Below are positions 15,626 to 22,791 of a DNA stretch of 24,320 bases, in pieces. The notes under the pieces are model-generated. The model worked only from the letters and a program-made list of their open reading frames with translations. It was not told the origin of the DNA and made no database searches. The position numbers and the translations under genes are program-made. The stretch covers positions 1-24,320 of the forward strand of contig JACRGZ010000036.1 in assembly GCA_016234155.1 (NCBI GenBank), written 5' to 3'. The stretch comes from Nitrospirota bacterium (GTDB lineage: Bacteria; Nitrospirota; 9FT-COMBO-42-15; HDB-SIOI813). Every line of letters starts with the position of its first letter. Positions within the stretch are counted from its first letter, which is position 1.

Positions 15626-15771
15626 CGTAATAGTTCACCGCAGAGACGCAGAGAAAATTTAGGGTCTACGTAATACGCTTGATTCCATTGTTGCACCAAT
15701 TATCTTTTCTGTTATTTGATTAATGTCCATACTCAGCGCCTCTGCGTCTCTGCGGTTAGCTGAATTTTTAC
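15626..15771. repeat. Inverted-repeat element family I, copy 2
   Basis: Same termini and core as 9522-9666. It lies between the TPR gene and the kinase gene, beginning at the TPR stop codon. Confidence 0.8.
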
Positions 15772-17789
15772 TATATTTTTAATTCCATATCTTTAAGCCT
15801 CCCCTCGGAGAATTGTTTCACAATGCCTTTAGCGCTCCCCTTGAGCATAGAAAATATCTCCTTTGCCTCATCCTTCCTCCCTAATCTTATTAAACAATCT
15901 CCCATTATAAGCTGGATTAACACAGTCTCATCCTCTGACTTGCTGTTCTTTACCACTGCAGTGTAGGCATCAAGCGCATCCTGATACCTCCTGATACCAA
16001 CATATGCATTACCGAGTGAGATATATACCTGTGAAAGTAGGTCGCCTTCCTGTTTGGTCTGCGGGTGTCTGAGCAGATCTGTGAGGATGTTTACACTCTC
16101 CTCATGCTGACCTGTCTTTTGCATTATGTCGGCGAGCTTGATATAGATTGCAGGATAACGGTATGGGGCGTCACGCATAACAGAATAAAAGACGTTAGCC
16201 GCCTTTTTATATTCCTTCAGGTTGTACAGTCCCTCTCCTATAATAACCCTCGCATCTACTACCCTTTCCCCCTTCGGGTAATCTTCCAAATAACTTCCAA
16301 TGACCTCCACTGCCTTTCTGTCATCTCCCATACGGGCATATAACCTCCCCGACTCAAACAGCGCCATCTCTTTTTTCCCCCCACTGCGCCCTATTATCAT
16401 CTGATATATAATGGAGGCGTCGTTATAGAGGAGTAATTTCTCATGTGCCTCTGCAACCATCATAAGGAGTCTTTCGTCTTTCACATGTTCCAATATATTT
16501 TTGTAATAGGTCTGGTATAACCTTACGACGCCAAGGTGGTCACTACGCCTAAGCCTTTCTTCCACCTCCCCCCCTATCTTGCCTATAAGATTGTTGAGGG
16601 AATATGAAACCTCTTTCCTAAGAGATTCCTCACTCGCGCCGAGCAATTCAGTGTAAACATTAAGGGCCTTCCGGTATTTCCCTTCTGCCTCAAATATCCT
16701 GCCCCTGCTGTAACGGGCCTTTAAGATGAGCCCTTCATCACCTGACAGATCTTCGACATCCTTATAATATTTAAGCGCATCCTGATAGAATTTATCTCCT
16801 GAATTTGACGATAGTTTCACATCCCCGAGGGCTAACATGCTTACAAAGGCATCCCTGCTCTTGGGAAACAGTTCAAGGACATATGCATAAATCTTCTCTG
16901 CAATCCCAGCCCTTCGCTCCAGCATGTATGTATCTCCAACCCTGTTTAGTGCAGCGCCCGCCTCCTTGCCCTTTGGATAGATGTTATAGAAGGTGAGAAA
17001 ACCCTCTCTTGCTTCTATAAACTCTCCATTCTGGAATTGACATTCACTATAATCAAACAAGAGCTTTGGACTCCCTTTGACATATGCAGGCCATCTCCTC
17101 AGCCCCTCGTCATAAAACTTCTTTGCCTCACCAAACTCATGGAGGGACAAAAAGACCTCCCCTGTCCCGAATACCCTCTCTTTCTCCAGCTCCCCAGGAT
17201 ATCTTATGGCAAGTATCTTATACTCTGAAAGGGCCTCATTATAGCTCCCTTCCTCCATATAACTCAGTGCGAGAAGGTATTGCCCCTCGGCTGCATATTC
17301 TGTCGCTGAATATTCTTTGATAACCCGCTTAAAGCTCCCACTTGCCTCTGCCAGGAAATTCAGATCACTATATATCTTACCGATTTCAAGAAGTATGACA
17401 GGTGCGTATTTTTCTCCCGGATAGTATCTGAGGGCTTTTTGAAATGACTGGAGTGCATCCATAAGCAGCCTGCTGTCTTTCTTTTTATCCGAAAATCCCG
17501 CCATTTTATAGTATATGCTTCCGGCATACATGTTGGCAGTTGCCGCAGCATCACTGCCGGGAAATTTCTCTGCCAGCAACCTGAATTGACTCAGGGCAAG
17601 GTTATAATCACCTTTTTTATAACTGCCGAGGGCCTCCTTAAACTCAGACGACCCGCTCCCCTGCACGCCCTGCGGCCACTTAATCACTTCCTCTTTCACA
17701 GAAAAATCTGCAGGCACTTTATACAGAAGGGCTGCCTCAGTACTATATGCACTGAAAAGGATTAGCAAACAGGCTAAGACTATATTCAT
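15771..17789 (-). CDS. Secreted TPR-repeat protein, probable flagellar accessory or scaffold
   Basis: The 672-residue product begins with a signal peptide (NIVLACLLILFSAYSTEA) and is otherwise a chain of helical TPR-like repeats, for example EFKEALGSYKKGDYNLALSQ, QYLLALSYMEEGSYNEALSEY and LGNAYVGIRRYQDALDAY. No catalytic motif is seen. The reading frame extends to 17831, but a consensus sigma-54 promoter lies inside that extension, so ATG at 17789 is chosen. Position between a FleQ-like regulator and the FlrBC-like pair, with a sigma-54 promoter, argues for a flagellar role. Periplasmic TPR scaffolds such as PflA of Campylobacter are a possible analogy, not a demonstrated homology. Specific function is unknown. 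Confidence 0.8.
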   Translation of the reverse strand: MNIVLACLLILFSAYSTEAALLYKVPADFSVKEEVIKWPQGVQGSGSSEFKEALGSYKKGDYNLALSQFRLLAEKFPGSDAAATANMYAGSIYYKMAGFSDKKKDSRLLMDALQSFQKALRYYPGEKYAPVILLEIGKIYSDLNFLAEASGSFKRVIKEYSATEYAAEGQYLLALSYMEEGSYNEALSEYKILAIRYPGELEKERVFGTGEVFLSLHEFGEAKKFYDEGLRRWPAYVKGSPKLLFDYSECQFQNGEFIEAREGFLTFYNIYPKGKEAGAALNRVGDTYMLERRAGIAEKIYAYVLELFPKSRDAFVSMLALGDVKLSSNSGDKFYQDALKYYKDVEDLSGDEGLILKARYSRGRIFEAEGKYRKALNVYTELLGASEESLRKEVSYSLNNLIGKIGGEVEERLRRSDHLGVVRLYQTYYKNILEHVKDERLLMMVAEAHEKLLLYNDASIIYQMIIGRSGGKKEMALFESGRLYARMGDDRKAVEVIGSYLEDYPKGERVVDARVIIGEGLYNLKEYKKAANVFYSVMRDAPYRYPAIYIKLADIMQKTGQHEESVNILTDLLRHPQTKQEGDLLSQVYISLGNAYVGIRRYQDALDAYTAVVKNSKSEDETVLIQLIMGDCLIRLGRKDEAKEIFSMLKGSAKGIVKQFSEGRLKDMELKI

Positions 17790-17805
17790 ATCAATAGTAT
17801 TTAAA

Positions 17806-17821
17806 AGCAATACCTGTGCCA
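17806..17821 (-). promoter_or_regulatory. Sigma-54 promoter of the TPR-kinase-regulator operon
   Basis: The minus strand reads TGGCACAGGTATTGCT, an exact match to TGGCACR-N4-TTGCW. The GC doublet lies 17 bases before ATG 17789, predicting a leader of about 6 bases. It fixes the start of the TPR gene. Confidence 0.8.
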
Positions 17822-17905
17822 GCAATACCATCGTGGGGAGCTTTTCATAACTATTTGATTTTTAATGGAAAGCTGATGCGGCAAACAAAGACTGTGTTTA
17901 AATCT

Positions 17906-17926
17906 TGTCAATAAATTGACGAATGG
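17906..17926. promoter_or_regulatory. Candidate activator site upstream of the TPR promoter
   Basis: TGTCA-N3-AATTGACGAAT, shared with 1844-1864, centred about -121 from the predicted start. Here the site also forms the dyad GTCAAT-aa-ATTGAC. Regulatory function is inference. Confidence 0.45.
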
Positions 17927-17927
17927 G

Positions 17928-17967
17928 GAGTCAAATCCCCCCTTTACTAAAGGGGGGCAAGGGGGGA
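17928..17967. repeat. Repeat family M downstream of the FleQ-like gene
   Basis: CCCCCCTTTA/TAAAGGGGGG hairpin with a second GGGGGG run, starting right after the TAA stop of the regulator. Family M recurs at 20632-20735. It could work as a 3' hairpin. Confidence 0.7.
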
Positions 17968-19356
17968 TTATGCATTGATATGGTAATCTATCTTTTTCTT
18001 TTTCAGCTTTTCCACAAGTGTGGTGCGGTTTAATGACAACAACTGGGCTGCCTTATTCTTTACACCCTGGGCCTTCTGCAGCGCCTGTAATATCAGATTG
18101 TTTTCAAACTCCTCAATTACATCCTTAAGGTTGATACCGCTATCCGGCAGGGAAAGAAATACAGAACTATTCCCCCTTACTGAATTCACAACCTTGTCGG
18201 GCAGATCTTGCGGTGTTATTGCACCTTCTCCTTTAAGTATAACCACCCTCTCTATGAGGTTTTCCAATTCCCTGATATTCCCCGGCCAGGCATAATCCAA
18301 TAATATATTCATTGATTCCGGAGAGAAACCCTCCATCTTTCTCTTTTTTGACCTGCTAAAATTATTTAAAAAATGCTCCATCAATAAAGGTATATCTTCT
18401 ATCCGCTCTCTTAACGGAGGTATAACTATGGGTATTACATTAAGCCGGTAATACAGATCCTCTCTGAATCTCCCCTCCTCCACCGCCTTCTCAAGATTAA
18501 TATTAGTGGCGGCTATAATCCTTACATCCACCTTTATGCTCTTTACCCCGCCTACACGCTCAAACTCCCTCTGCTGTAAAACGCGTAAAAGCTTTACCTG
18601 AAGGGTGGGGCTCATCTCTCCAATCTCATCGAGGAAGACCGTCCCTCCATCTGCAAGCTCAAAGCGTCCTATACGCGTCGAGCTCGCGCCTGTGAAAGCG
18701 CCCTTTTCATGACCGAAAAGCTCGCTCTCCAAAAGACTTTCCGGTATAGCGCCGCAATTTATCGGTATCAAGGGCTTATTCCTGCGCAGACTGTTGTAAT
18801 GGATAGTCCTTGCAACCAGCTCCTTTCCTGTGCCACTCTCGCCAAGTATAAGAATAGTGCTATCCGTCTCTGCCACCTTTTCGATAAGGGTACAGACTTT
18901 CTTAATCCCTTCACTGACGCCTATCATATTCTCATAGCTATACCGGCCCTCGAGGTGCCTCCTGAGTTGCACATTCTCGACTTTCAGCCTCTGGAACTCG
19001 AGGACCCTCTTGATAAGCATCAATATTTCAGTGCCGTTAAACGGTTTCATGACATAATCAAAGGCGCCTGCCTTTATAGCATCTACTGCCGTAGTTACTG
19101 TTGCATATCCTGTTATAATGATACATTGAACATCTGCATCTATATTTTTTATATTCTTTATGATCTCTATCCCATCCATCTGCGGGAGCATCAGATCCGT
19201 TATTACAATATTATACTTTTCCCTGCTTACCTCTTCTATGGCGGACGGACCATCTGCTACTGCTGTTACCGCATACTCATTCACTGTAAGCAGGGTTGTC
19301 ATTGTCTCCCTTATATCGGGGTCGTCATCAACGATGAGGATGCGGTGGGATTTCAT
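17968..19356 (-). CDS. NtrC-family sigma-54 response regulator, FleQ/FlrA-like position
   Basis: The 462-residue protein has a complete receiver domain (acidic D10-D12, phospho-acceptor D54, DYVMKPF lysine). The AAA+ domain has Walker A GESGTGKE, the sigma-54 loop GAFTGA and Walker B VFLDEIGEM. It ends in a Fis-type helix-turn-helix with NRTTLVEKLKKK, a C-terminus typical of flagellar master regulators of the FleQ/FlrA type. Unlike many FleQ proteins its receiver keeps all phosphorylation residues. No kinase is adjacent. A sigma-70-like promoter lies directly upstream, so it is the likely top of the cascade, activating the TPR-kinase-regulator operon (inference). An alternative is a general NtrC-like regulator unrelated to flagella. 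Confidence 0.85.
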   Translation of the reverse strand: MKSHRILIVDDDPDIRETMTTLLTVNEYAVTAVADGPSAIEEVSREKYNIVITDLMLPQMDGIEIIKNIKNIDADVQCIIITGYATVTTAVDAIKAGAFDYVMKPFNGTEILMLIKRVLEFQRLKVENVQLRRHLEGRYSYENMIGVSEGIKKVCTLIEKVAETDSTILILGESGTGKELVARTIHYNSLRRNKPLIPINCGAIPESLLESELFGHEKGAFTGASSTRIGRFELADGGTVFLDEIGEMSPTLQVKLLRVLQQREFERVGGVKSIKVDVRIIAATNINLEKAVEEGRFREDLYYRLNVIPIVIPPLRERIEDIPLLMEHFLNNFSRSKKRKMEGFSPESMNILLDYAWPGNIRELENLIERVVILKGEGAITPQDLPDKVVNSVRGNSSVFLSLPDSGINLKDVIEEFENNLILQALQKAQGVKNKAAQLLSLNRTTLVEKLKKKKIDYHINA

Positions 19357-19364
19357 CGCCTATG

Positions 19365-19393
19365 ATGTTACAAAATTTTGACATCACTGTCAA
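19365..19393 (-). promoter_or_regulatory. Sigma-70-like promoter and dyad of the FleQ-like regulator
   Basis: The minus strand has TTGACA, a 17-base spacer and TAACAT; the start codon follows the -10 box by 8 bases, implying an almost leaderless mRNA. The -35 box forms half of a dyad, TTGACA-gtga-TGTCAA (19378-19393), a possible operator. Confidence 0.6.
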
Positions 19394-19407
19394 CTTTTTT
19401 CTAATTG

Positions 19408-19535
19408 AGGCTCTTGCAAAAGTCTATGTCATCCCCGAAATCTTCTATCGGGGATATGATTTTCTGTAATAAAACACTAGATTCCCGCTAAAACCATGCG
19501 GGAATGACAACATTTTTATACTTTTGCAAGAGCCT
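19408..19535. mobile_element. Family J MITE-like element with target-site duplication
   Basis: The 128-bp element has exact 16-bp terminal inverted repeats (AGGCTCTTGCAAAAGT / ACTTTTGCAAGAGCCT). It is flanked by identical CTAATTG at 19401-19407 and 19536-19542. No ORF is inside. It lies between the divergent regulator and fis-like genes. Confidence 0.85.
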
Positions 19536-19559
19536 CTAATTGACATATTTTAACCCGAT

Positions 19560-19853
19560 ATGATAGAACAGATGCTGATGAAGAAAGAGAATATTATAAG
19601 CGCCCCTCCTTCTGTATCCCTCAAGGATTACATAGAAAAAAGGCTGCACGATTTCATTAAGAGATTCAAGGCGTCTGAGGGATCAAATCTATACCACACC
19701 CTGCTGCGTGAGATCGAAAAACCCCTTTTCACGATGGTGTTGAAAGAGACAAAGGGTAATCAGATTCAGGCTGCACACATTCTTGGATTAAACAGAAACA
19801 CCCTCAGGAAAAAGATAAAGGAATTAAACATTCCCCTTGACAACCTCAAATAA
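19560..19853 (+). CDS. fis: Fis-family DNA-binding protein
   Basis: This product of about 97 residues matches Fis in length and in its C-terminal half: LLREIEKPLFTMVLKETKGN and the helix-turn-helix NQIQAAHILGLNRNTLRKKIKEL. Fis-type proteins bend DNA and act as nucleoid and promoter factors; the same fold ends NtrC-family regulators. The start is uncertain: ATGs at 19560, 19572 and 19578 are in frame, and none has a clear Shine-Dalgarno. It is divergent from the FleQ-like regulator, with the family J element between them, and a TTGACA lies at 19540-19545. An intrinsic terminator follows. It could be a true Fis or a free-standing NtrC-type output domain; the N-terminal region favours Fis. Confidence 0.8.
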   Translation: MIEQMLMKKENIISAPPSVSLKDYIEKRLHDFIKRFKASEGSNLYHTLLREIEKPLFTMVLKETKGNQIQAAHILGLNRNTLRKKIKELNIPLDNLK

Positions 19854-19878
19854 AGTCTGTTAGCCTATCCTATATTTT

Positions 19879-20061
19879 TTGTAACTACTCAGCATATTGA
19901 ATAACTTAATGATAATGAATAACACTAAACAAAAAATGAAAAATGTTTAAGTGTTTTTTTGCGTCTCTTTTAGTTCTTTGAGGCAAATTTTCATTATTCA
20001 TTTCTTGTTATATGTTTTTTTATTTTCTTGAGGATTAAAAATAACACCTGAGTAGTTACAA
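19879..20061. repeat. 14-bp perfect inverted repeat flanking a 183-bp A/T-rich segment
   Basis: TTGTAACTACTCAG at 19879-19892 and CTGAGTAGTTACAA at 20048-20061 are exact reverse complements. The segment between holds the terminator and no gene. It may be an insertion element remnant or a regulatory dyad of the HU gene. Confidence 0.7.
19921..19961 (+). terminator. Rho-independent terminator after the fis-like gene
   Basis: Stem AACACTAAAC / GTTTAAGTGTT with one bulge, an A-rich loop and seven T residues following. It lies 68 bases after the fis stop and is A/T-rich. Confidence 0.65.
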
Positions 20062-20087
20062 TTTTTTTATCTAAGTGGAGGTCTTTT

Positions 20088-20360
20088 ATGACAAAGGCAG
20101 AATTAATAGATAAGATCGCCATTTCTTCCGGAATAAGCCGGACGGCAGCAAACAAGGCACTGAATGCCACCCTTGACAATATCACAAGGGCATTACAGAA
20201 AGGGCAAAAGGTCACATTAATAGGGTTCGGGACTTTCGCAGTACAGCAAAGAAAGGCACGCACCGGGCGTAATCCCAAGACCGGAGAAGAGATCAAAATC
20301 GCGGCAGGCAAGATCCCGAGGTTCACAGCGGGTAAGGCGCTAAAAAGCGCCATCAAGTAG
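20088..20360 (+). CDS. hup: HU-family DNA-binding protein
   Basis: HU is a small histone-like dimer that bends and compacts DNA. The 90-residue product is canonical throughout: MTKAELIDKIA start, LIGFGTF, the GRNPKTGEEIKI beta-arm with its Pro, and KIPRFTAGKALK. GGAGG lies 7 bases before the ATG. It is a single-gene unit, convergent with the zinc-ribbon gene. It could be called an HU or an IHF-like subunit, but the arm sequence and length favour HU. Chromosomal housekeeping gene, not part of the flagellar set. Confidence 0.95.
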   Translation: MTKAELIDKIAISSGISRTAANKALNATLDNITRALQKGQKVTLIGFGTFAVQQRKARTGRNPKTGEEIKIAAGKIPRFTAGKALKSAIK

Positions 20361-20399
20361 CGCCGTCATTTATTACGTTCGTATTAAGTAATAGATACC

Positions 20400-20429
20400 A
20401 TTCACCATTCACCATTCACCATTCACCAT
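20400..20429. repeat. Tandem repeat family E
   Basis: Four copies of a 7-bp CACCATT-type unit. Read on the minus strand they encode the last residues (VNGEW) and the stop of the zinc-ribbon protein. Confidence 0.75.
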
Positions 20430-20612
20430 TAATACTAATACCGCATTGCAATTCATGCAGAGATACCCCTCACCCTCCACCATCCTGCAATGCTCTGAAA
20501 TATACCTTATCTCATAGACCATACCGCACTTTGCACATGTGATCTGGTGTCTCAATGGAGACTCGCTGTTGTCTGTCTCTATGCCTTCAGGCTTATCCAC
20601 GTCTGACACCAT
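20409..20612 (-). CDS. Small zinc-ribbon protein of unknown function
   Basis: This 67-residue product has two CxxC knuckles (CAKC and CMNC) about 29 residues apart, the spacing of a zinc ribbon, and an acidic N-terminus. I do not recognise a specific family. The start ATG at 20612 has AGGAGG immediately upstream; a GTG at 20627 would add five residues encoded at the edge of a repeat. The C-terminus (VNGEW and stop) comes from tandem repeat E, so the native end may be lost. It may be a small regulator or a redox/metal-binding protein. Convergent with hup; downstream of accC with 227 bases of repeats between. Confidence 0.6.
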   Translation of the reverse strand: MVSDVDKPEGIETDNSESPLRHQITCAKCGMVYEIRYISEHCRMVEGEGYLCMNCNAVLVLMVNGEW

Positions 20613-20839
20613 ATCCTCCTCTTTCACCTGAAAATCCCTTTCAAATCCCCCCTTACCCCATAATCCCCCTAAATCCCCCTTTAAAAAAGGGGGACTTTCC
20701 CCCCCCCTTTTCTAAAGGGGGGATGGGGGGGATTATTTTCATCATCCTTTGAGAGCCTCTGGCTCATGGCGGTTCACCTGAAAATCCCCCCTCACCCTTC
20801 CCCTCTCCCCTCAGGGGAGAGGGCAGGGGTGAGGGGTTT
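20613..20839. repeat. Repeat cluster (families M and P) downstream of accC
   Basis: Several CCCCCTTTAAAAAAGGGGGA-type hairpins (20660-20735) are followed by CCCCTCACCCTTCCCCTC with its inverted partner at 20785-20838. The accC reading frame ends in this DNA. No gene is seen. The P unit is identical over more than 20 bases to part of the ylxF linker DNA. Confidence 0.75.
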
Positions 20840-22192
20840 TCATCCCCCCTTGTGAGTATTAAGGATTTGTTCAACAAGGTTCGTGGAGTATTTACCTGAT
20901 CTGAATTCCACGGTTCGGAGGACCTTTTTATGGAATGGGATGGTGGTCTTTATCCCCTCTATCACATACTCGTCAAGGGCCATGCACATCTTGGATATCG
21001 CCTCTTCCCTGTCTGCACCGTGGACTATAAGTTTGGCAATTACAGAATCATAGTATGGCGGGACTGTATAACCGGAGTAAGCCGCTGAATCCACCCTCAC
21101 GCCAGGCCCGCCTGGTGCGCAGTAAGCAGTAATATAGCCCGGTGACGGAATAAATCTCTCGGAATCTTCAGCATTGATCCTGCACTCAATACTGTGCCCC
21201 CTGAACCGTATATCCTTTTGCGAATGCCGCAGAGACTCCCCCGCCGCTATCCTGATCTGCTCTTTTATCAAGTCTACACCTGTTATCATCTCTGTTATGG
21301 GGTGCTCTACCTGTATACGTGTATTCATCTCCATGAAGTAGAAGTTGTTCTGGTCATCAATAAGAAATTCAATCGTACCTGCACTCTTGTAGCCTACAAA
21401 CTTTGCGGCTTTTACTGCCAACTCACCCATCTTCTTCCTCATCTTTTCGTCAACAACAGGAGACGGAGCCTCTTCTACAAGCTTCTGGTGCCGCCGCTGT
21501 ATGGAGCAGTCTCTCTCTCCCAGATATATAACATTCCCTGATTTGTCAGCCAGTATCTGCACCTCTATATGTTTTGGGTTATAGAAGAACTTTTCGATAT
21601 ATACCTCATCACTGCCGAATGATGCCTTTGCCTCTGCCTGGGCCATAAGGAAGGTGTTTGCTAATTCCTGCTCCTTGTGCACCACACGCATCCCCCTGCC
21701 GCCGCCGCCTGCACAGGCCTTTATTATTACAGGAAATCCTGTCTCTTTTGCCACATCAAGGGCCTCTTTTTCTGAAGAGACTATCCCCCTGCTCCCTGGC
21801 ATTATAGGGACGCCGCATTTGATCATGGTTTCTTTAGCCTTCGCCTTGTCACCCATAAGGGCTATATTATCCGGTGTAGGGCCTATAAAAATAATGCCGG
21901 TAGCCTCGCAAGCCTCTGCAAAATGGGCATTCTCGGCAAGGAAACCATAACCGGGGTGTATCGCCTCGGCATCAGTAATCTCAGCGGCGCTGAGTATGTT
22001 AGGTATATTCCTGTAGCTTGATGCACTATCGGCAGGTCCTACGCATACACGCTCATCAGCAAATCTGACATGGAGTGATGATTCATCAGCCTGCGAATAG
22101 ACAGCAACACTCTTTATACCAAGTTCCCTGCATGCGCGTATCACCCGCAGGGCTATCTCGCCACGGTTAGCTATTAGAATTTTGTGAAACAT
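20840..22192 (-). CDS. accC: Acetyl-CoA carboxylase biotin carboxylase subunit AccC
   Basis: AccC uses ATP and bicarbonate to carboxylate biotin on AccB, the first half of malonyl-CoA synthesis. The 450-residue product has the N-terminal FHKILIANRGEIALRVIRAC, the Gly-rich ATP loop GGGGRGMRV, the catalytic MEMNTRIQVEHPITE segment and RGHSIECRINAED, at the usual length. The ATG follows a family A repeat and no strong Shine-Dalgarno is visible. The last residues (HKGG) and the stop TGA are read from an AAGGGGGGATGA repeat, so its extreme C-terminus is repeat-encoded. It follows accB with 119 bases of family A repeat between. Confidence 0.97.
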   Translation of the reverse strand: MFHKILIANRGEIALRVIRACRELGIKSVAVYSQADESSLHVRFADERVCVGPADSASSYRNIPNILSAAEITDAEAIHPGYGFLAENAHFAEACEATGIIFIGPTPDNIALMGDKAKAKETMIKCGVPIMPGSRGIVSSEKEALDVAKETGFPVIIKACAGGGGRGMRVVHKEQELANTFLMAQAEAKASFGSDEVYIEKFFYNPKHIEVQILADKSGNVIYLGERDCSIQRRHQKLVEEAPSPVVDEKMRKKMGELAVKAAKFVGYKSAGTIEFLIDDQNNFYFMEMNTRIQVEHPITEMITGVDLIKEQIRIAAGESLRHSQKDIRFRGHSIECRINAEDSERFIPSPGYITAYCAPGGPGVRVDSAAYSGYTVPPYYDSVIAKLIVHGADREEAISKMCMALDEYVIEGIKTTIPFHKKVLRTVEFRSGKYSTNLVEQILNTHKGG

Positions 22193-22200
22193 AATAAATT

Positions 22201-22300
22201 AGGATTCAAGGGGTCGAGGATTCGAGGGGTCAAGTGGTAAAGGAAACATAAGATCAAGGCACTCACCGAATTGAGTACTTCACTTGAATCCTCGACCCCT
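22201..22300. repeat. Repeat family A element between accB and accC
   Basis: GGATTCAAGGGGTCGAGG at the left and CACTTGAATCCTCGACCCCT at the right form an inverted pair around a 45-bp core. Related to 14643-14781 and the left window edge. Confidence 0.8.
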
Positions 22301-22311
22301 ATTTATATTTT

Positions 22312-22791
22312 TCACGCTGGTTCTATCTTAAACAGTGCCTCACCATACTCCACAGGCTGAGCATCTTCGACCATTATCTCTACAACCTTCCCCCCTACCT
22401 CTGATTCTATCTCATTCATCAGCTTCATAGCCTCGACTATACACAGTATCTGTCCTTTCTTTACAGTGTCACCCACATTGACATATGACTCTGCCCCAGG
22501 GGTAGCAGACCGGTAGAATGTACCAACAATAGGGGAACGGACAGCATGGTATTTATCTATCACCTCAGTGGAAATAGCCGTAACACCTCTGTTAACGGGG
22601 ATAGATGGGAGGTTAGTAGATACTGTCTCCTGTATTTTCCTGAGGCTGTATGATGTGCTATTTGATGACTTTTTTATCCTGACACGGACCCCGTCTTTTT
22701 CGACTTCAAGATCAGAGATATCTGTGTCCTTTAAAAAGTCGACAAGCTCTTTAATATAACCAAGGTCTATCCACGGTTTTTTATCTTTCAT
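22312..22791 (-). CDS. accB: Biotin carboxyl carrier protein of acetyl-CoA carboxylase AccB
   Basis: AccB carries the biotin that AccC carboxylates. The 159-residue product ends in the biotinyl domain with EAMKLMNE, K123 being the biotinylated lysine; the usual motif is EAMKMMNE. The N-terminal part, IKELVDFLKDTDISDLEVEKDGVRVRIKK, is typical of AccB, joined by a Ser/Pro-rich linker. The ATG overlaps the efp stop by 4 bases (ATGA), so translation is coupled, and the efp-accB pairing is common in bacteria. Length normal; nothing missing. Confidence 0.97.
   Translation of the reverse strand: MKDKKPWIDLGYIKELVDFLKDTDISDLEVEKDGVRVRIKKSSNSTSYSLRKIQETVSTNLPSIPVNRGVTAISTEVIDKYHAVRSPIVGTFYRSATPGAESYVNVGDTVKKGQILCIVEAMKLMNEIESEVGGKVVEIMVEDAQPVEYGEALFKIEPA

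Noticed and set aside
17790..17831. Upstream extension of the TPR protein to an earlier ATG
   Set aside because: An exact sigma-54 promoter lies in this stretch, and the signal peptide fits the later ATG better.
18709..19365. 218-residue plus-strand ORF
   Set aside because: It is antisense to the receiver and AAA+ domains of the FleQ-like regulator, whose reading is clear; Tyr/Cys-rich nonsense composition.
20336..20351. GGCGCT-aaaa-AGCGCC hairpin at the end of hup as a terminator
   Set aside because: It lies inside the coding sequence and is not followed by a T-tract.
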